A stretch of 17,264 bases of DNA from JBBSDV01 sp038240335. Lineage in GTDB: Bacteria; Chloroflexota; Dehalococcoidia; DSTF01; JACRBR01. Position numbers and translations under genes: made by a program. Where the stretch lies: NCBI GenBank assembly GCA_038240335.1, contig JBBSDV010000048.1, positions 1-17,264 on the forward strand. The letters run 5' to 3'. The stretch's first letter is position 1. The number at the start of each line of letters is the position of its first letter. The notes beneath the pieces are model-generated. The model was not told the DNA's origin, made no database searches, and saw only the letters and a program-made list of their open reading frames with translations. Shown here piece after piece: positions 1 through 7,371 of this stretch.

Positions 1-2
1 AC

Positions 3-731
3 GCACGCGAGGAGCTGTCGCAGGTTGCGCTCGGCGGCACGGCGGTTGGGACTGGCATCAACGCGCATCCGGCGTTCGCTGGGCGCGTGACGGCACTCTT
101 GAGTGAGATGACGGGCCTCAAGATCGCCGAAACTACGAACCACTTTCAGGCCCAGAGCACTATCGATGCGGTCATCGAGGCGAGTGGCGTCCTGCGCACG
201 GTCGCCATCAGCCTCGCGAAGATCGCCAATGACATCCGCTGGATGGCCTCCGGGCCGCGTGCAGGCCTCGGGGAACTGGTGCTTCCTGAAGTCCAACCAG
301 GCAGTTCAATCATGCCCGGGAAGGTCAACCCCGTGATCCCGGAGTCGTTGATCCAGGTGTCAGCGCACGTCATCGGTAACGACGCGGCGATCGCCACTGC
401 AGCGCAGGGCGGCTACTTCGAACTGAACACCATGATGCCGGTGGCCGCGTTCAATTTCCTTCAGTCGATCTCACTGCTCGCTGCTGGAGCTGAGAACTTC
501 TTACGCCAGTGCACCGAGGGGCTGACGGCCACCGGACGAGGTCCTGCGGTGGTGGAGCAAGGGCTCGCGATTGTCACCGCGGTGGTGCCAATCATCGGGT
601 ACGACGCTGCCGCCCAAATCGCACAGGAAGCGGCCAGCACGGGGAGCACCATCCGCGAGACGGCGGCGCGCCGTCTCAGCCAGTCCACGAACGAGTTGGA
701 CCACATCCTCGATCCGGCGACGATGGTCTAG
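3..731 (+). CDS. Class II fumarate hydratase / aspartase family, C-terminal part
   Basis: The frame is already open at base 3, so the start lies outside the window and about 242 residues are present. The family signature GSSIMPGKVNP lies at about 300-332. It carries the mobile serine loop that supplies the catalytic base in this superfamily. Upstream, LGGTAVGTGIN is the conserved substrate-site segment of fumarases and aspartases. Downstream, VIGNDAAI and the C-terminal domain are complete to the TAG at 729-731. Class II fumarase interconverts fumarate and malate in the TCA cycle; aspartase deaminates aspartate. KVNPVIPE occurs in aspartases but also in actinobacterial fumarases as I remember them, while FELN favours fumarase. 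I therefore prefer fumarase without excluding aspartase. It is cytosolic and the visible part is undamaged. Confidence 0.88.
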   Translation, partial: AREELSQVALGGTAVGTGINAHPAFAGRVTALLSEMTGLKIAETTNHFQAQSTIDAVIEASGVLRTVAISLAKIANDIRWMASGPRAGLGELVLPEVQPGSSIMPGKVNPVIPESLIQVSAHVIGNDAAIATAAQGGYFELNTMMPVAAFNFLQSISLLAAGAENFLRQCTEGLTATGRGPAVVEQGLAIVTAVVPIIGYDAAAQIAQEAASTGSTIRETAARRLSQSTNELDHILDPATMV

Positions 732-799
732 TCGCCGGGTACGCGAGCGCCGGCCGCCGAAACTCACGAACTAAGGAACAGCCTCCACGGCATGCTGCG

Positions 800-1048
800 T
801 CAGCAGATGTCGGTGTCCTCGCTGTTGCGTGCGATCGGCACCCGGTCTCGTATCTGCTCCTCGATGTCCTCGAGCACCGACTGAGCCGCTCCGTCAGTCA
901 GCTCTCGATCCTGTCCGCCTGACCGTTCTAGCCAGTTCAGTGCTTCGTGCCAGGCCTGCCAGTCACCCCGCCTGAACAAGACCTTCACATCTGCCCGGGT
1001 GTCGCGAATCGCGGTGCTGCCGCCGCGACCCGCCGGGCGAAGTGTCAT
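800..1048 (-). CDS. Small hypothetical protein (82 aa)
   Basis: I recognise no family. The protein has a basic N-terminus (TLRPAGRGG) and an amphipathic, acidic middle and end with paired Trp residues (GDWQAWHEALNWLE) and an EDIEEQIRDRV helix. The start is supported by GAAGGAGC about 10 nt upstream of the minus-strand ATG at 1046-1048. The third codon position is GC-rich, as in real genes here. It lies 144 nt downstream of the minus-strand gene at 1193-1738, so the two could share a transcript. It ends 68 nt from, and convergent with, the fumarase gene. It could be a chance frame, but the ribosome site and codon use argue for a real gene. Confidence 0.5.
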   Translation of the reverse strand: MTLRPAGRGGSTAIRDTRADVKVLFRRGDWQAWHEALNWLERSGGQDRELTDGAAQSVLEDIEEQIRDRVPIARNSEDTDIC

Positions 1049-1192
1049 CGTCAGATGCTCCTTCTCGAATGAAGATCGCGCGCGTGATCCGCTGCTGTGT
1101 TGCTTTTCCGGTTCGTGGGATGGTCACGCTCGGCCATCGCGCTGCCTGGGGAGCGATCTGGGGCTATCCTCAGTGGAAACGCTCCTGGGGGC

Positions 1193-1738
1193 TCATCGTT
1201 GAGCGGGCGCCGCGACCTGTGTTGGTACGACGTACGCCGACTCGCGATCTGGCAGATTGCTCGTCACGAAGCGTTCGACGGGCAGTGTGCGCATGGCCGG
1301 AGCTATACCTGCCGCGGCTGGCGTTTCCAGCCACGCCAAGGGTACTGGCGATGTTAACTCGACCAGCCACTGCCGACCGTGCTGGCACCACCGGGTGTTG
1401 ATGCGGCCGTCCGTGTGCCACGCGTTGAATGAGATCGTGATCCGACGGCCGCAGCACCCGAAGTAATAGCTCAGGAGAGCGCCCGGGCGAGCTACACCGA
1501 TGAGGATGAGGCTGTTTCGCGTGGGGCCCGGCCTCGGACTGACATCAGAGAGAGGTGTCCCGTGCCCATCACGAACCGTCAACATCGTCGGCATCCCTTC
1601 TCGCGCCGACTGGCAGACCCGCCGTGGGGAGGGAGAATCTGTGCGCCGCAGCCATTCGGCCAACTCCCCGCATCGCACCCGGCGGTGAGGCGTGATGCCG
1701 GTCTGTATCACTGCGTCCAGCAGCTCCGTCCATGACAT
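1193..1738 (-). CDS. Hypothetical protein (181 aa)
   Basis: I recognise no family. The N-terminal part (WTELLDAVIQTGITPHRR, then CGELAEWLRR) looks like a short helical region. The central part holds a Cys/Tyr-rich stretch (LLSYYFGCCGRRITISF) followed by AWHTDGRINTRW, which reads like a beta-rich domain. There is no signal peptide and no clear TM segment. About 78% of the first 40 codons end in G or C, as in real genes of this window. No good Shine-Dalgarno precedes the ATG at 1736-1738. It sits upstream of, and codirectional with, the 82-aa gene. The overlapping plus-strand frames read as low-complexity shadows. Confidence 0.42.
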   Translation of the reverse strand: MSWTELLDAVIQTGITPHRRVRCGELAEWLRRTDSPSPRRVCQSAREGMPTMLTVRDGHGTPLSDVSPRPGPTRNSLILIGVARPGALLSYYFGCCGRRITISFNAWHTDGRINTRWCQHGRQWLVELTSPVPLAWLETPAAAGIAPAMRTLPVERFVTSNLPDRESAYVVPTQVAAPAQR

Positions 1739-1765
1739 TTAGATTCTGACAGGAGACAGTGTTCG

Positions 1766-1905
1766 CGCGACTTCATCCGCCGCGACATGCTTGAGAACGG
1801 CGGACTCAACGCTACGTCGAGGCGATCGGCATCCGAGGCTTCACGGCCAACCCAACGATCTTCGAACGGGCGATCGATGCCGGAGATGACTATGACGCGC
1901 AAATC
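1766..1905 (+). pseudogene. Transaldolase N-terminal fragment, frameshifted
   Basis: Two adjacent frames together read like the start of a transaldolase. The first (about 1769-1810) gives DFIRRDMLENGGLN. The second (from 1813) gives YVEAIGIRGFTANPTIFERA followed by IDAGDDYDAQI. In transaldolases (sedoheptulose-7-P + glyceraldehyde-3-P interconversion, pentose phosphate pathway) the matching region is the first beta strand, with the TSNPTIFEKAI motif. The frames join at aacgctac, where one lost C (aac-cgc-tac) would restore LNRYVE. After QI the similarity stops, so the catalytic lysine and more than 85% of a normal enzyme are missing. No start codon with a ribosome site is seen. This is a dead fragment. 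Confidence 0.72.
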
Positions 1906-2227
1906 GGAGTATCGTGTCAGGGACGACCAACGACCGCGTGCATTCTCGTATGGGTTCGTCTCCGACAGGAGCCCGCATTGGTAGCGCATCCAACCAGAGG
2001 CGAGACGCCTCCTCGTCGACTCTCAAGAAGCAAACTAGCCGATCTGGACCGTCACTCCTTCCCGACACTTCTGGCTCCGCCGGACGGTGTCGCTTCTGGC
2101 TGAGGGAGTCCCGTATCACGTCATCGTCAACGTGCGATAGCGATTGCTTGGTTCAGACCACAGGACGGCCTATGGTGGGCTCCGGCTGGGGAATGCAAGC
2201 AGGCATCGAGGTAAGAAGGAGGCATCC
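1906..2227. other. Gene-free stretch
   Basis: I see no convincing gene here. The frames present on both strands are Ser/Arg-rich with no recognisable motif. A weak promoter-like pair, TTGGTT and TATGGT with a 17-nt spacer, lies just upstream of the PRC-barrel gene (about 2147-2175) and could drive it. This is only a partial match to consensus. Confidence 0.4.
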
Positions 2228-2986
2228 GTGCTGCGGAGAGCAAACGATCTAGAGCGATATACGGTCCGCGCGACGGACGGAGAGATCGGTGATGTCGACG
2301 AATTCTTCTTCGACGACGCCACCTGGACTCTGCGATATCTCGTGGTGGAGACGGGAAGCTGGCTCCTCAAGAGAAGGGTGCTTGTCGCGCCTGAATCGTT
2401 CGGTCCGACGGACTGGCCTGCTCGCGAGTTCCCTGTCGACCTCACGCGAGAACAGGTCAAGGACAGTCCGACGATCGAGATGGACAAGCCCGTCTCGCGT
2501 CAGCACGAGATGGCGTACCGTGCCCATTTCAGCTGGCCCGCCTACGAGATGTACGAAATGGGTTCCACGGGCGGGATGGCGATCATACGCACAGGGCCAG
2601 AGACGAACGAGGAACCGGACACAGCCGTAGAGGAGGGAGATCCCCACCTCCGGAGCTCGCGCGCCGTCACGGGCTATCACATCGAGGCGCGGGACGGGGA
2701 CGTCGGCCATGTCGAGGACTTCCTCATCGACGACGAGACGTGGGCGATCCGTTACCTCTTGATCGATACCCACGACTGGCTGCCGGGTAAGCGCGTGCTG
2801 CTCGGCCCTGAGTGGGTGCAGGCGATCGACTGGTCCGCCAGCAAAGTGAGCGTCGACGTGGAGCGGGAGCAGATCAAGAGCGCGCCTGAATTCGACGCTT
2901 CCGCGCCGGTCAGCCGGGAATACGAAGAGGCGTTACACGCTCACTATGGCACAACGCCATACTGGACGACCGCGTCAGGCGTCTGA
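2228..2986 (+). CDS. Tandem PRC-barrel domain protein (252 aa)
   Basis: The GTG start at 2228 follows AAGGAGG at 2216-2222 with ideal spacing; longer frames upstream lack this. The protein is an internal duplication. Residues about 8-100 and 150-245 each contain a PRC-barrel-like unit: a (T/E)ARDGD(I/V)G-V-(D/E)(D/E)F pattern, then DD-TW-(L/I)RYL, a Trp-Leu-(x)-KR-VL strand, and a tail ending in PVSR-(Q/E)-(H/Y)E. PRC-barrels are small beta-barrels found in photosynthetic reaction-centre H subunits and RimM. In stand-alone soluble proteins like this one they are commonly stress- or envelope-associated with unknown biochemistry. No signal peptide or membrane segment is seen. It stands alone and is intact among damaged neighbours. 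Confidence 0.85.
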   Translation: MLRRANDLERYTVRATDGEIGDVDEFFFDDATWTLRYLVVETGSWLLKRRVLVAPESFGPTDWPAREFPVDLTREQVKDSPTIEMDKPVSRQHEMAYRAHFSWPAYEMYEMGSTGGMAIIRTGPETNEEPDTAVEEGDPHLRSSRAVTGYHIEARDGDVGHVEDFLIDDETWAIRYLLIDTHDWLPGKRVLLGPEWVQAIDWSASKVSVDVEREQIKSAPEFDASAPVSREYEEALHAHYGTTPYWTTASGV

Positions 2987-3053
2987 TCAGCGCCGCCGGG
3001 GTCGAGCACGCTCTCGCCGCTCCCGCGGGGCTCCGTCCGCAGCTGCTTCTCGC

Positions 3054-3632
3054 TCAGCCGCGACGCCGCATCCAGAACCAACCCGTCCGCGCCCACCGTA
3101 CTACGGGCGTAGATATTCCGCCTGTAATCAGCGTCCAGTTACCGTCGCCCCTCCAGTCGGGGTCGACGAAGCACCTGACTGCTCGATGTTGTTCTTGGCA
3201 CGTGTCGCTGACGGCGACGCAGGGTGTGAAGTACCCGAACGTGAACGCGAGCGGCTTCGACGACGCGATCACGTGAATCCGCCTGATTCCCGCAGCTCCT
3301 GCCAGCCGCTTTAGTCGCTCGGGGATCGGGGCGTCCAGGAGATGGCCTCGCAGCGCTCTCCTCGTGCGGAAATGTGTGGCCAGGCCGGCGACCATTCCGA
3401 GTGTGATGGCGATAACGGCGGCGGCGGCGAATCCGACGTCGGCGACGTGAGCGAACGGATCCAGCGTGTACACAACGGCCTGACGGCAGAGTCCGCTGAT
3501 CGGGGAAGGTGCGCCAGTAAGCGCAGCACGGATGTCTTGCGCAGCTCTCGCGAGCGCGAAGACAATCGCGCCCATCGGGATGAGTGACGCACCCACCAGG
3601 GCGTAGAACAGGCGATCCGATTGGTGCCTCAT
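3054..3632 (-). pseudogene. Truncated M56/M48-type membrane peptidase
   Basis: The first 140 or so residues resemble the N-terminal half of BlaR1/M56 or HtpX/M48 zinc peptidases. There are two hydrophobic segments (about residues 9-28 and 66-87), then a basic linker and RLKRLAGAAGIRRIHVIASS followed by KPLAFTFGYFTPCVAVS, the strand pattern that precedes the HExxH helix. After VSDTC the sequence becomes Trp/Arg-rich and incoherent, and no HExxH is present, so the frame was broken near 3200. A different minus-strand frame at about 3040-3090 reads DGLVLDAASRLSEKQLR, which may be the continuation before the lost zinc site. The start is near TACCAT, 6 nt upstream, which might be a leaderless -10. 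No BlaI-type repressor gene is seen next to it. Confidence 0.6.
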
Positions 3633-3776
3633 GCTTGCATGGTATCGGCTTCAGATGACGTCGCGGATAGGGTTTCGGTCGATCGTGTGTTTTCGTGGCG
3701 TCAAGCCAGGCCGAAGCCGACCCGCGATTCGCGCGTTGAAGTCACACGCCGTTCAAAGGCGGACCTGCGCCGCTCT

Positions 3777-4331
3777 TCAGGACGCGTGCCCGACCACTGC
3801 GTGGCCGCCGATCAACGGTGCGAAGCCCATGATTTTGCGCCGCTCCGTCACCTGGACTTCGAACCCGGCCGCGCGGAGCGCGTCCTCGGTGCGGCGGTTC
3901 GGGTTGCAGCCGGCGCCAAAGTAGCCCCAGACGGGTTTGATGAAGTCCTGCGTGCGACCGACGAACCCCGTGCCCCTCACGTGCTCGATGAAGCGGAGTT
4001 GGCCGCCGGGACGAAGCACACGGCGGATCTCGGCAAGCGATTGCGGGACATCGTCCACCGTGCAGAGTACGAGCGTGGAGACCACGAAATCGAACGTTGC
4101 GTCGCGCGGCAAGTGCTCGGCGGCGGTCTGTTCGAGGGTCACGTTGGTCCGGCCGAGCTCCGCGAGCTTCTTCGCGGCCCTCTGCATCATGAACGGATCC
4201 GGCTCGCGGACCGGGGCATCGCCCCGTATTCCGCCGTCGAGACGCGTCCATTGTTCCCGACATCCCGCGAGGAAACCCTGTTCACGGGTGCGGCGCAGTC
4301 GACCTCGGCCCGCCTGCTGGCTCCCTGGCAC
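3777..4331 (-). pseudogene. SAM-dependent methyltransferase remnant, N-terminus lost
   Basis: From about residue 40 onward the frame reads as a class I methyltransferase of the Methyltransf_11/UbiE-like type: EPDPFMM (acidic loop after beta 2), AAEHLP, FDFVVSTLVLCTVDD (motif region beta 4), and AEIRRVLRPGGQLRFIEHV (post-motif), then GAGCNPNRRT and a C-terminal strand pair. The glycine-rich SAM-binding motif I, normally VLE(V/I)GxGTGxN just before this, is absent. The residues upstream (TREQGFLAGCREQW) fit no family, and other frames do not supply the motif. The protein therefore cannot bind SAM normally. A start at the internal ATG near 4195 would give only the C-terminal 140 residues. Confidence 0.65.
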
Positions 4332-4411
4332 GACATGGATTCACTTTGGGAGTGCCGAGGTTTGAGTGCTGAACGGTTGTACCGATGGACGAACGCACGA
4401 CACACACCCAC

Positions 4412-5266
4412 CTACACCGCGTTCGGCCGATCCGCTTGTTGTGAGCTGCCGACCTCATTCTCCAACTCCTCAGTTCCGGCAGCGCGGCCCGCTCGTCGGG
4501 CAGCGGATCGCCCATCGACAACTGCGCGAGAAGATTCTTTCGCACCGTCACGTTCGTGAGATAGTGCAACTCGATGCAGCGCTGGATACGCCGCCATGCC
4601 GTGCCTTGGGGAGGCGAAGATGCCACCGTCCGCGTTTTCCCCGTTCTGCGGCAGAACGAGCGGCGATTCTCCGACGGTCTCGCGGACAGGCGCATACGGC
4701 CGCCGACCTCGCCACGGTACCGCTCGGCGGCAGTAGCCGTCATGGGACCCGGTAGTCGTCCAGCGTCGCCACGATCTGGTCCGCGGCGCCTCGAGCGCGT
4801 TTCTCCTGCACCGCGCGATAGATCGCGGCGAGCGCCGCGCGTTTCGGGGGCGGGTCATCTCTCGCGACCGCGTCGGGGCGATGGCTCCTTCCCGCGGGTC
4901 GCAGATGGTGGCGCCGATCACGTCCGCCATGCCCGTCACGTCGAGATTGAGCTGGGCGGCGGCATCCGATCCATGTGCGGCGGCGCGCACCAAGAGCGAC
5001 TCGCTTCCGTCAGGCAGCGGCCGCAGCGTTGCGCGGCCGCCGTCGAGCAGCAGTTCGCCGGCCAGATCGAGAAATGTGAGGAAGCGGATGTTGGCGACGG
5101 CGCCGTACTCTCTTGCGAGTCGGCGGCGCAGATGTTGGTGCTGGATGTTGGAGCCGACGATGACCGTGAGCGGGCGTAGAGGATCGCCTGCCTTGTGCTC
5201 GCCGACCTGCTGCACAAAGAACTCTTCCAGGTTACGAAGGTCGGGGCACACGACGACGGTGTTCAT
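4412..5266 (-). pseudogene. AddB / PD-(D/E)XK nuclease-helicase-like remnant
   Basis: The first 130 or so residues resemble the inactivated helicase N-terminus of AddB/RexB-type or related PD-(D/E)XK exonucleases, which process double-strand breaks. They include LTVIVGSNIQHQHLRRRLA and ANIRFLTFLDLAGELLL. At about 4876-4880 (GGGG on the plus strand) the frame breaks. The next minus-strand frame continues coherently with PDAVARDDPPPKRAALAAIY and ends DQIVATLDDYRVP at about 4743. Below that only short coherent pieces remain (for example HYLTNVTVRKNLLAQLSMGD at about 4510-4570). An intact relative would be around 900 aa or more, so this is a truncated, frameshifted relic. A TACAAT -10-like element about 30 nt upstream of the ATG might be its old promoter. 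Confidence 0.55.
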
Positions 5267-5321
5267 GGTTGGCGCCTACGAATTGCGAGTGCTACAGCAG
5301 GCAGATTGTAGCGCCGGACCA

Positions 5322-5336
5322 CGACAAGCGTTGTCG
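5322..5336. repeat. Short inverted repeat CGACAA-GCG-TTGTCG
   Basis: Two 6-bp perfect inverted arms flank a 3-bp centre. The site lies between the end of the minus-strand metalloprotease gene (stop at 5351) and the start of the minus-strand nuclease-like remnant (5266). It could be an operator for the latter or part of a weak terminator for the former. No T-tract follows in either direction. Confidence 0.4.
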
Positions 5337-5350
5337 CGGACGACCACGGG

Positions 5351-6130
5351 TTACTGCATCGAGCCGTAGAGATGCCGCGCTGCAGCCGCGTCGCGATCCG
5401 ACACCAAGCCTCGGCACTGATTGTACGGGTACATGATGCTCTCTTCGTCTTCGTTCTGGTGGTTCAGGCCGATCATGTGTCCCAGTTCGTGTGCGATTGT
5501 CGACTCGGTGCAGATGGGATCGTAGGCACGCGGCCAGCTCGGTTCGAGCGCGATGTCGCCGCCTAAGATCACCCCTGACCCGTAAATCTCCTTAGCCCAC
5601 CCGACGGCACTACCGGCATTGTGCTCCCAACCGATCACGTTGTTCCCGTCGTGAACGATGCCCGCACCAGGGCATTCGCCGCTGATCGATACAGGTATTC
5701 CCGGCGCTGCGGCCCTCCACAGGTCGAGCGCCATCCGGGACTGAGCGAGGAGCGAGGGTTCGAGTTGAGGTCCACCGACCGGATCGACGCAGAACACGAG
5801 TGCCGTTTCGATCCGCTGGCCGCTGATTGAGTACCCCTCGGGCGCCGGTGGCCGCGCAGCGGCGGTCGCTTGTGCAGTGACGATCTCGATGTACCGGCGT
5901 TCTGCCGGCGTGAATACGCGCGTCCCGGCGTTGTTCGCCATCACGACGGTCATGATGCCGGCGATCGCCATGACAACGATGGCGATGGTGAGCACCGCGA
6001 GCAACATGCGCATCACGAACCCGACGAATGAGATACCGCCGCGACGTCCGTGCTGATGGGTGTGCCTGCGACGTCGCGCTACGCCGCGGTAATACACGGA
6101 AGAGTTGAGGACTGGAGGCCGCCTCGTCAT
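5351..6130 (-). CDS. Membrane-anchored matrixin-type zinc metalloprotease (259 aa)
   Basis: The zinc site HELGHMIGLNH (HExxHxxGxxH) lies at about residues 213-223. It is followed by SIMYPYN, the Met-turn of metzincins, so the active site is complete and the family is matrixin-like (M10). An Arg/His-rich N-terminus precedes one strong hydrophobic segment (about residues 36-64). This indicates a type II membrane anchor or uncleaved signal with the protease domain outside the cell. Three Cys in the catalytic domain (VFCVD, GECPG, PICTE) and one after it (NQCRG) may form disulfides. No Shine-Dalgarno precedes the ATG at 6130. TATCGT lies 7 nt upstream, which would fit a leaderless transcript; an internal ATG at 6013 is an alternative. 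It is intact, unlike most of its neighbours. Confidence 0.85.
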   Translation of the reverse strand: MTRRPPVLNSSVYYRGVARRRRHTHQHGRRGGISFVGFVMRMLLAVLTIAIVVMAIAGIMTVVMANNAGTRVFTPAERRYIEIVTAQATAAARPPAPEGYSISGQRIETALVFCVDPVGGPQLEPSLLAQSRMALDLWRAAAPGIPVSISGECPGAGIVHDGNNVIGWEHNAGSAVGWAKEIYGSGVILGGDIALEPSWPRAYDPICTESTIAHELGHMIGLNHQNEDEESIMYPYNQCRGLVSDRDAAAARHLYGSMQ

Positions 6131-6149
6131 GAGATCGACGATATGACGC

Positions 6150-6485
6150 TCACGAGCGCGGCGGAATTGGCGTGCTGTCAGGCGGCGACAGCTGTCTACG
6201 AGCCGGCGCGTGAATTGTGCGGCGCGCCGACGATGGTGCGGGCGTGCTCAGGCCGGCGCTCGGGTTGACGTCCGGGTCGAGCGTGATGTCCGCCTCGGAG
6301 ACCTCGTCGAACAAGTTCGTACCGACGTTCGCCTGGCCGCTCGCGTCGCGCATGTTGCCCGAGCGGACGACGTTCTGCCCGGATCCCCATGTTGTAGCCC
6401 ACGCCTTGGTACAGAAGGCATCGACGATTAGAGGGAGTTTCCCGCTGGCCGCGTACTGCCATCGTCCTACGCGGAACCAGGTCGA
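6150..6485 (-). pseudogene. Unrecognised coding remnant
   Basis: A minus-strand frame open from 6485 down to 6150 has protein-like composition: WFRVGRWQYAASGKLPLIVD, then AFCTKAWATTWGSGQNVV, then GTNLFDEVSEADITLDPDVN. It has no upstream start codon, because a TGA at 6486-6488 lies directly before it. Its neighbouring frame upstream (about 6490-6528) may have been the original continuation. I do not recognise the family. It is codirectional with the metalloprotease gene just downstream (20 nt) and could once have formed a secreted-protein pair with it. Confidence 0.35.
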
Positions 6486-6528
6486 TCAGGCGACGCTCCG
6501 TCGAGGGACTACCCCTCAGGATCCACAC

Positions 6529-6905
6529 ACAGCGTGATCGTTTGTTTCAAGTGCCAGCTCTGAAAACCGTATCTAGCCGGCGTCGGGAAGTTGGGGTCGG
6601 CGAGCCCCGCACCAGACGGCCTGCGGCTAGCGCGATGGCGACGTCGCCAAGGTGATGAACGCGATGAGCAACCCGATGCCCACGAAGAACATCAGGCGCT
6701 CTCGGAGCTCGCCTCCACGATGAACAGCGCAAAGGTAACTCGCGCTGTGAGACTGACGTGATCGGGCGCGCTGCGAATAGGTCAGGTGAGATCGATACGT
6801 CGTCCTCATAACCGCACAGGTGACGGCGGCGACACCACCTAGTAATTGGCGCGAGTCATGGCGGAAGTCGCACAGAGAGGATCGCGCCGTCGCGCGTCGT
6901 GAAAT
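6529..6905. other. Gene-free stretch at the presumed element boundary
   Basis: I see no convincing gene. A minus-strand frame around 6640-6720 contains a TM-like run (LMFFVGIGLLIAFITLA), but no start, ribosome site or family could be attached to it. No tRNA, att-like repeat or transposon end was recognised here. Confidence 0.4.
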
Positions 6906-6913
6906 ATGCGCCG

Positions 6914-6971
6914 AGAAATAAAAGAAAAATCAGCCTGCCGCTTGACAGGCCGTGGCGAGGCAGTTTATTCT
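6914..6971 (+). promoter_or_regulatory. Strong sigma-70-type promoter with A-rich upstream tract
   Basis: The -35 box TTGACA (6942-6947) matches consensus exactly. The -10 box TATTCT (6966-6971) has 4 of 6 matches, with an 18-nt spacer. Upstream, 6914-6931 is an A-rich run in an otherwise GC-rich region, as expected of an UP element. Transcription would start near 6977, exactly where the structured region begins. It faces the whole right-hand gene cluster. Confidence 0.65.
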
Positions 6972-6976
6972 ACGAG

Positions 6977-7246
6977 TCCGGACAACCAACGCCCACACCG
7001 AATTCCTAGCGCGGCAGCGCGCGGAGGCGGCAGTGGGTTTTTTTGTACCGGGCCAGGATCGTTGTTTTCTCGGGTGTACCGACCTCCTGCGGGGTCGTCA
7101 CCGAGGGGGCGCGCGCGAAGCTCAGGAAAACAACCGGTGTGCGGTTGTCCGGAACCTGCAGCCGACCGCGCGCCCCCTCAGCATTCACAGCATTTCCAAA
7201 CCCCGAAGCCACCGTCGGCGCGTTGTGCGCCCGGTGGCTTTCTCGC
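6977..7246 (+). ncRNA. Candidate structured ncRNA or attenuated leader
   Basis: The roughly 270 nt between the promoter and a terminator-like hairpin hold no convincing protein but many long perfect inverted repeats. Helix A pairs 6977-6987 with 7143-7153 (11 bp). Helix B pairs 7061-7069 with 7126-7134 (9 bp). Helix C pairs 7103-7115 with 7167-7179 (13 bp, GC-rich). Helix D pairs 7130-7136 with 7142-7148 (7 bp, 5-nt loop). A and B nest together, C and D nest together, and the two sets exclude each other or form a pseudoknot. A smaller hairpin lies at 7080-7097, and a 6-bp hairpin at 7264-7282 follows the terminator. I do not recognise RNase P, tmRNA, 6S or a known riboswitch. It may be a free sRNA or a cis-acting leader for the gene at 7372. 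Confidence 0.5.
7205..7246 (+). terminator. Intrinsic terminator-like hairpin
   Basis: AAGCCACCG (7206-7214) pairs perfectly with CGGTGGCTT (7232-7240). Inside, GGCGC (7217-7221) pairs with GCGCC (7227-7231), giving a tall GC-rich stem with a 2-nt bulge and a 5-nt loop. It is followed by TTTCTCGCTATT, a moderate T-rich tail. It could end the RNA above or act as an attenuator before the gene at 7372. Confidence 0.55.
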
Positions 7247-7371
7247 TATTCAAAATCAAAAGGCGCGGCGCTCGGAGCCGCGATCAACAAAGGATGACTA
7301 TAGGCACTATGAGGGACCCTTGTCAAGACGGTGCGAAGCGTGCCTGACGAGAACATGGACAGGAGAAGAGC

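Noticed and set aside
1708..2119. Minus-strand frames over the transaldolase fragment
   Set aside because: They are Ser/Arg-rich without motifs or ribosome sites, while the plus strand shows a recognisable family fragment.
3621..4559. 312-aa plus-strand open frame
   Set aside because: It is antisense to the methyltransferase remnant, which has clear family motifs. The plus-strand protein is rich in Arg, His and Ala with no motif, typical of a shadow frame.
6952..7347. 131-aa open frame through the structured RNA region, and its neighbours in other frames
   Set aside because: There is no ribosome site, the composition is Arg-rich, it crosses the helices and the terminator, and several frames are equally open. 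GC-rich sequence readily gives such frames.
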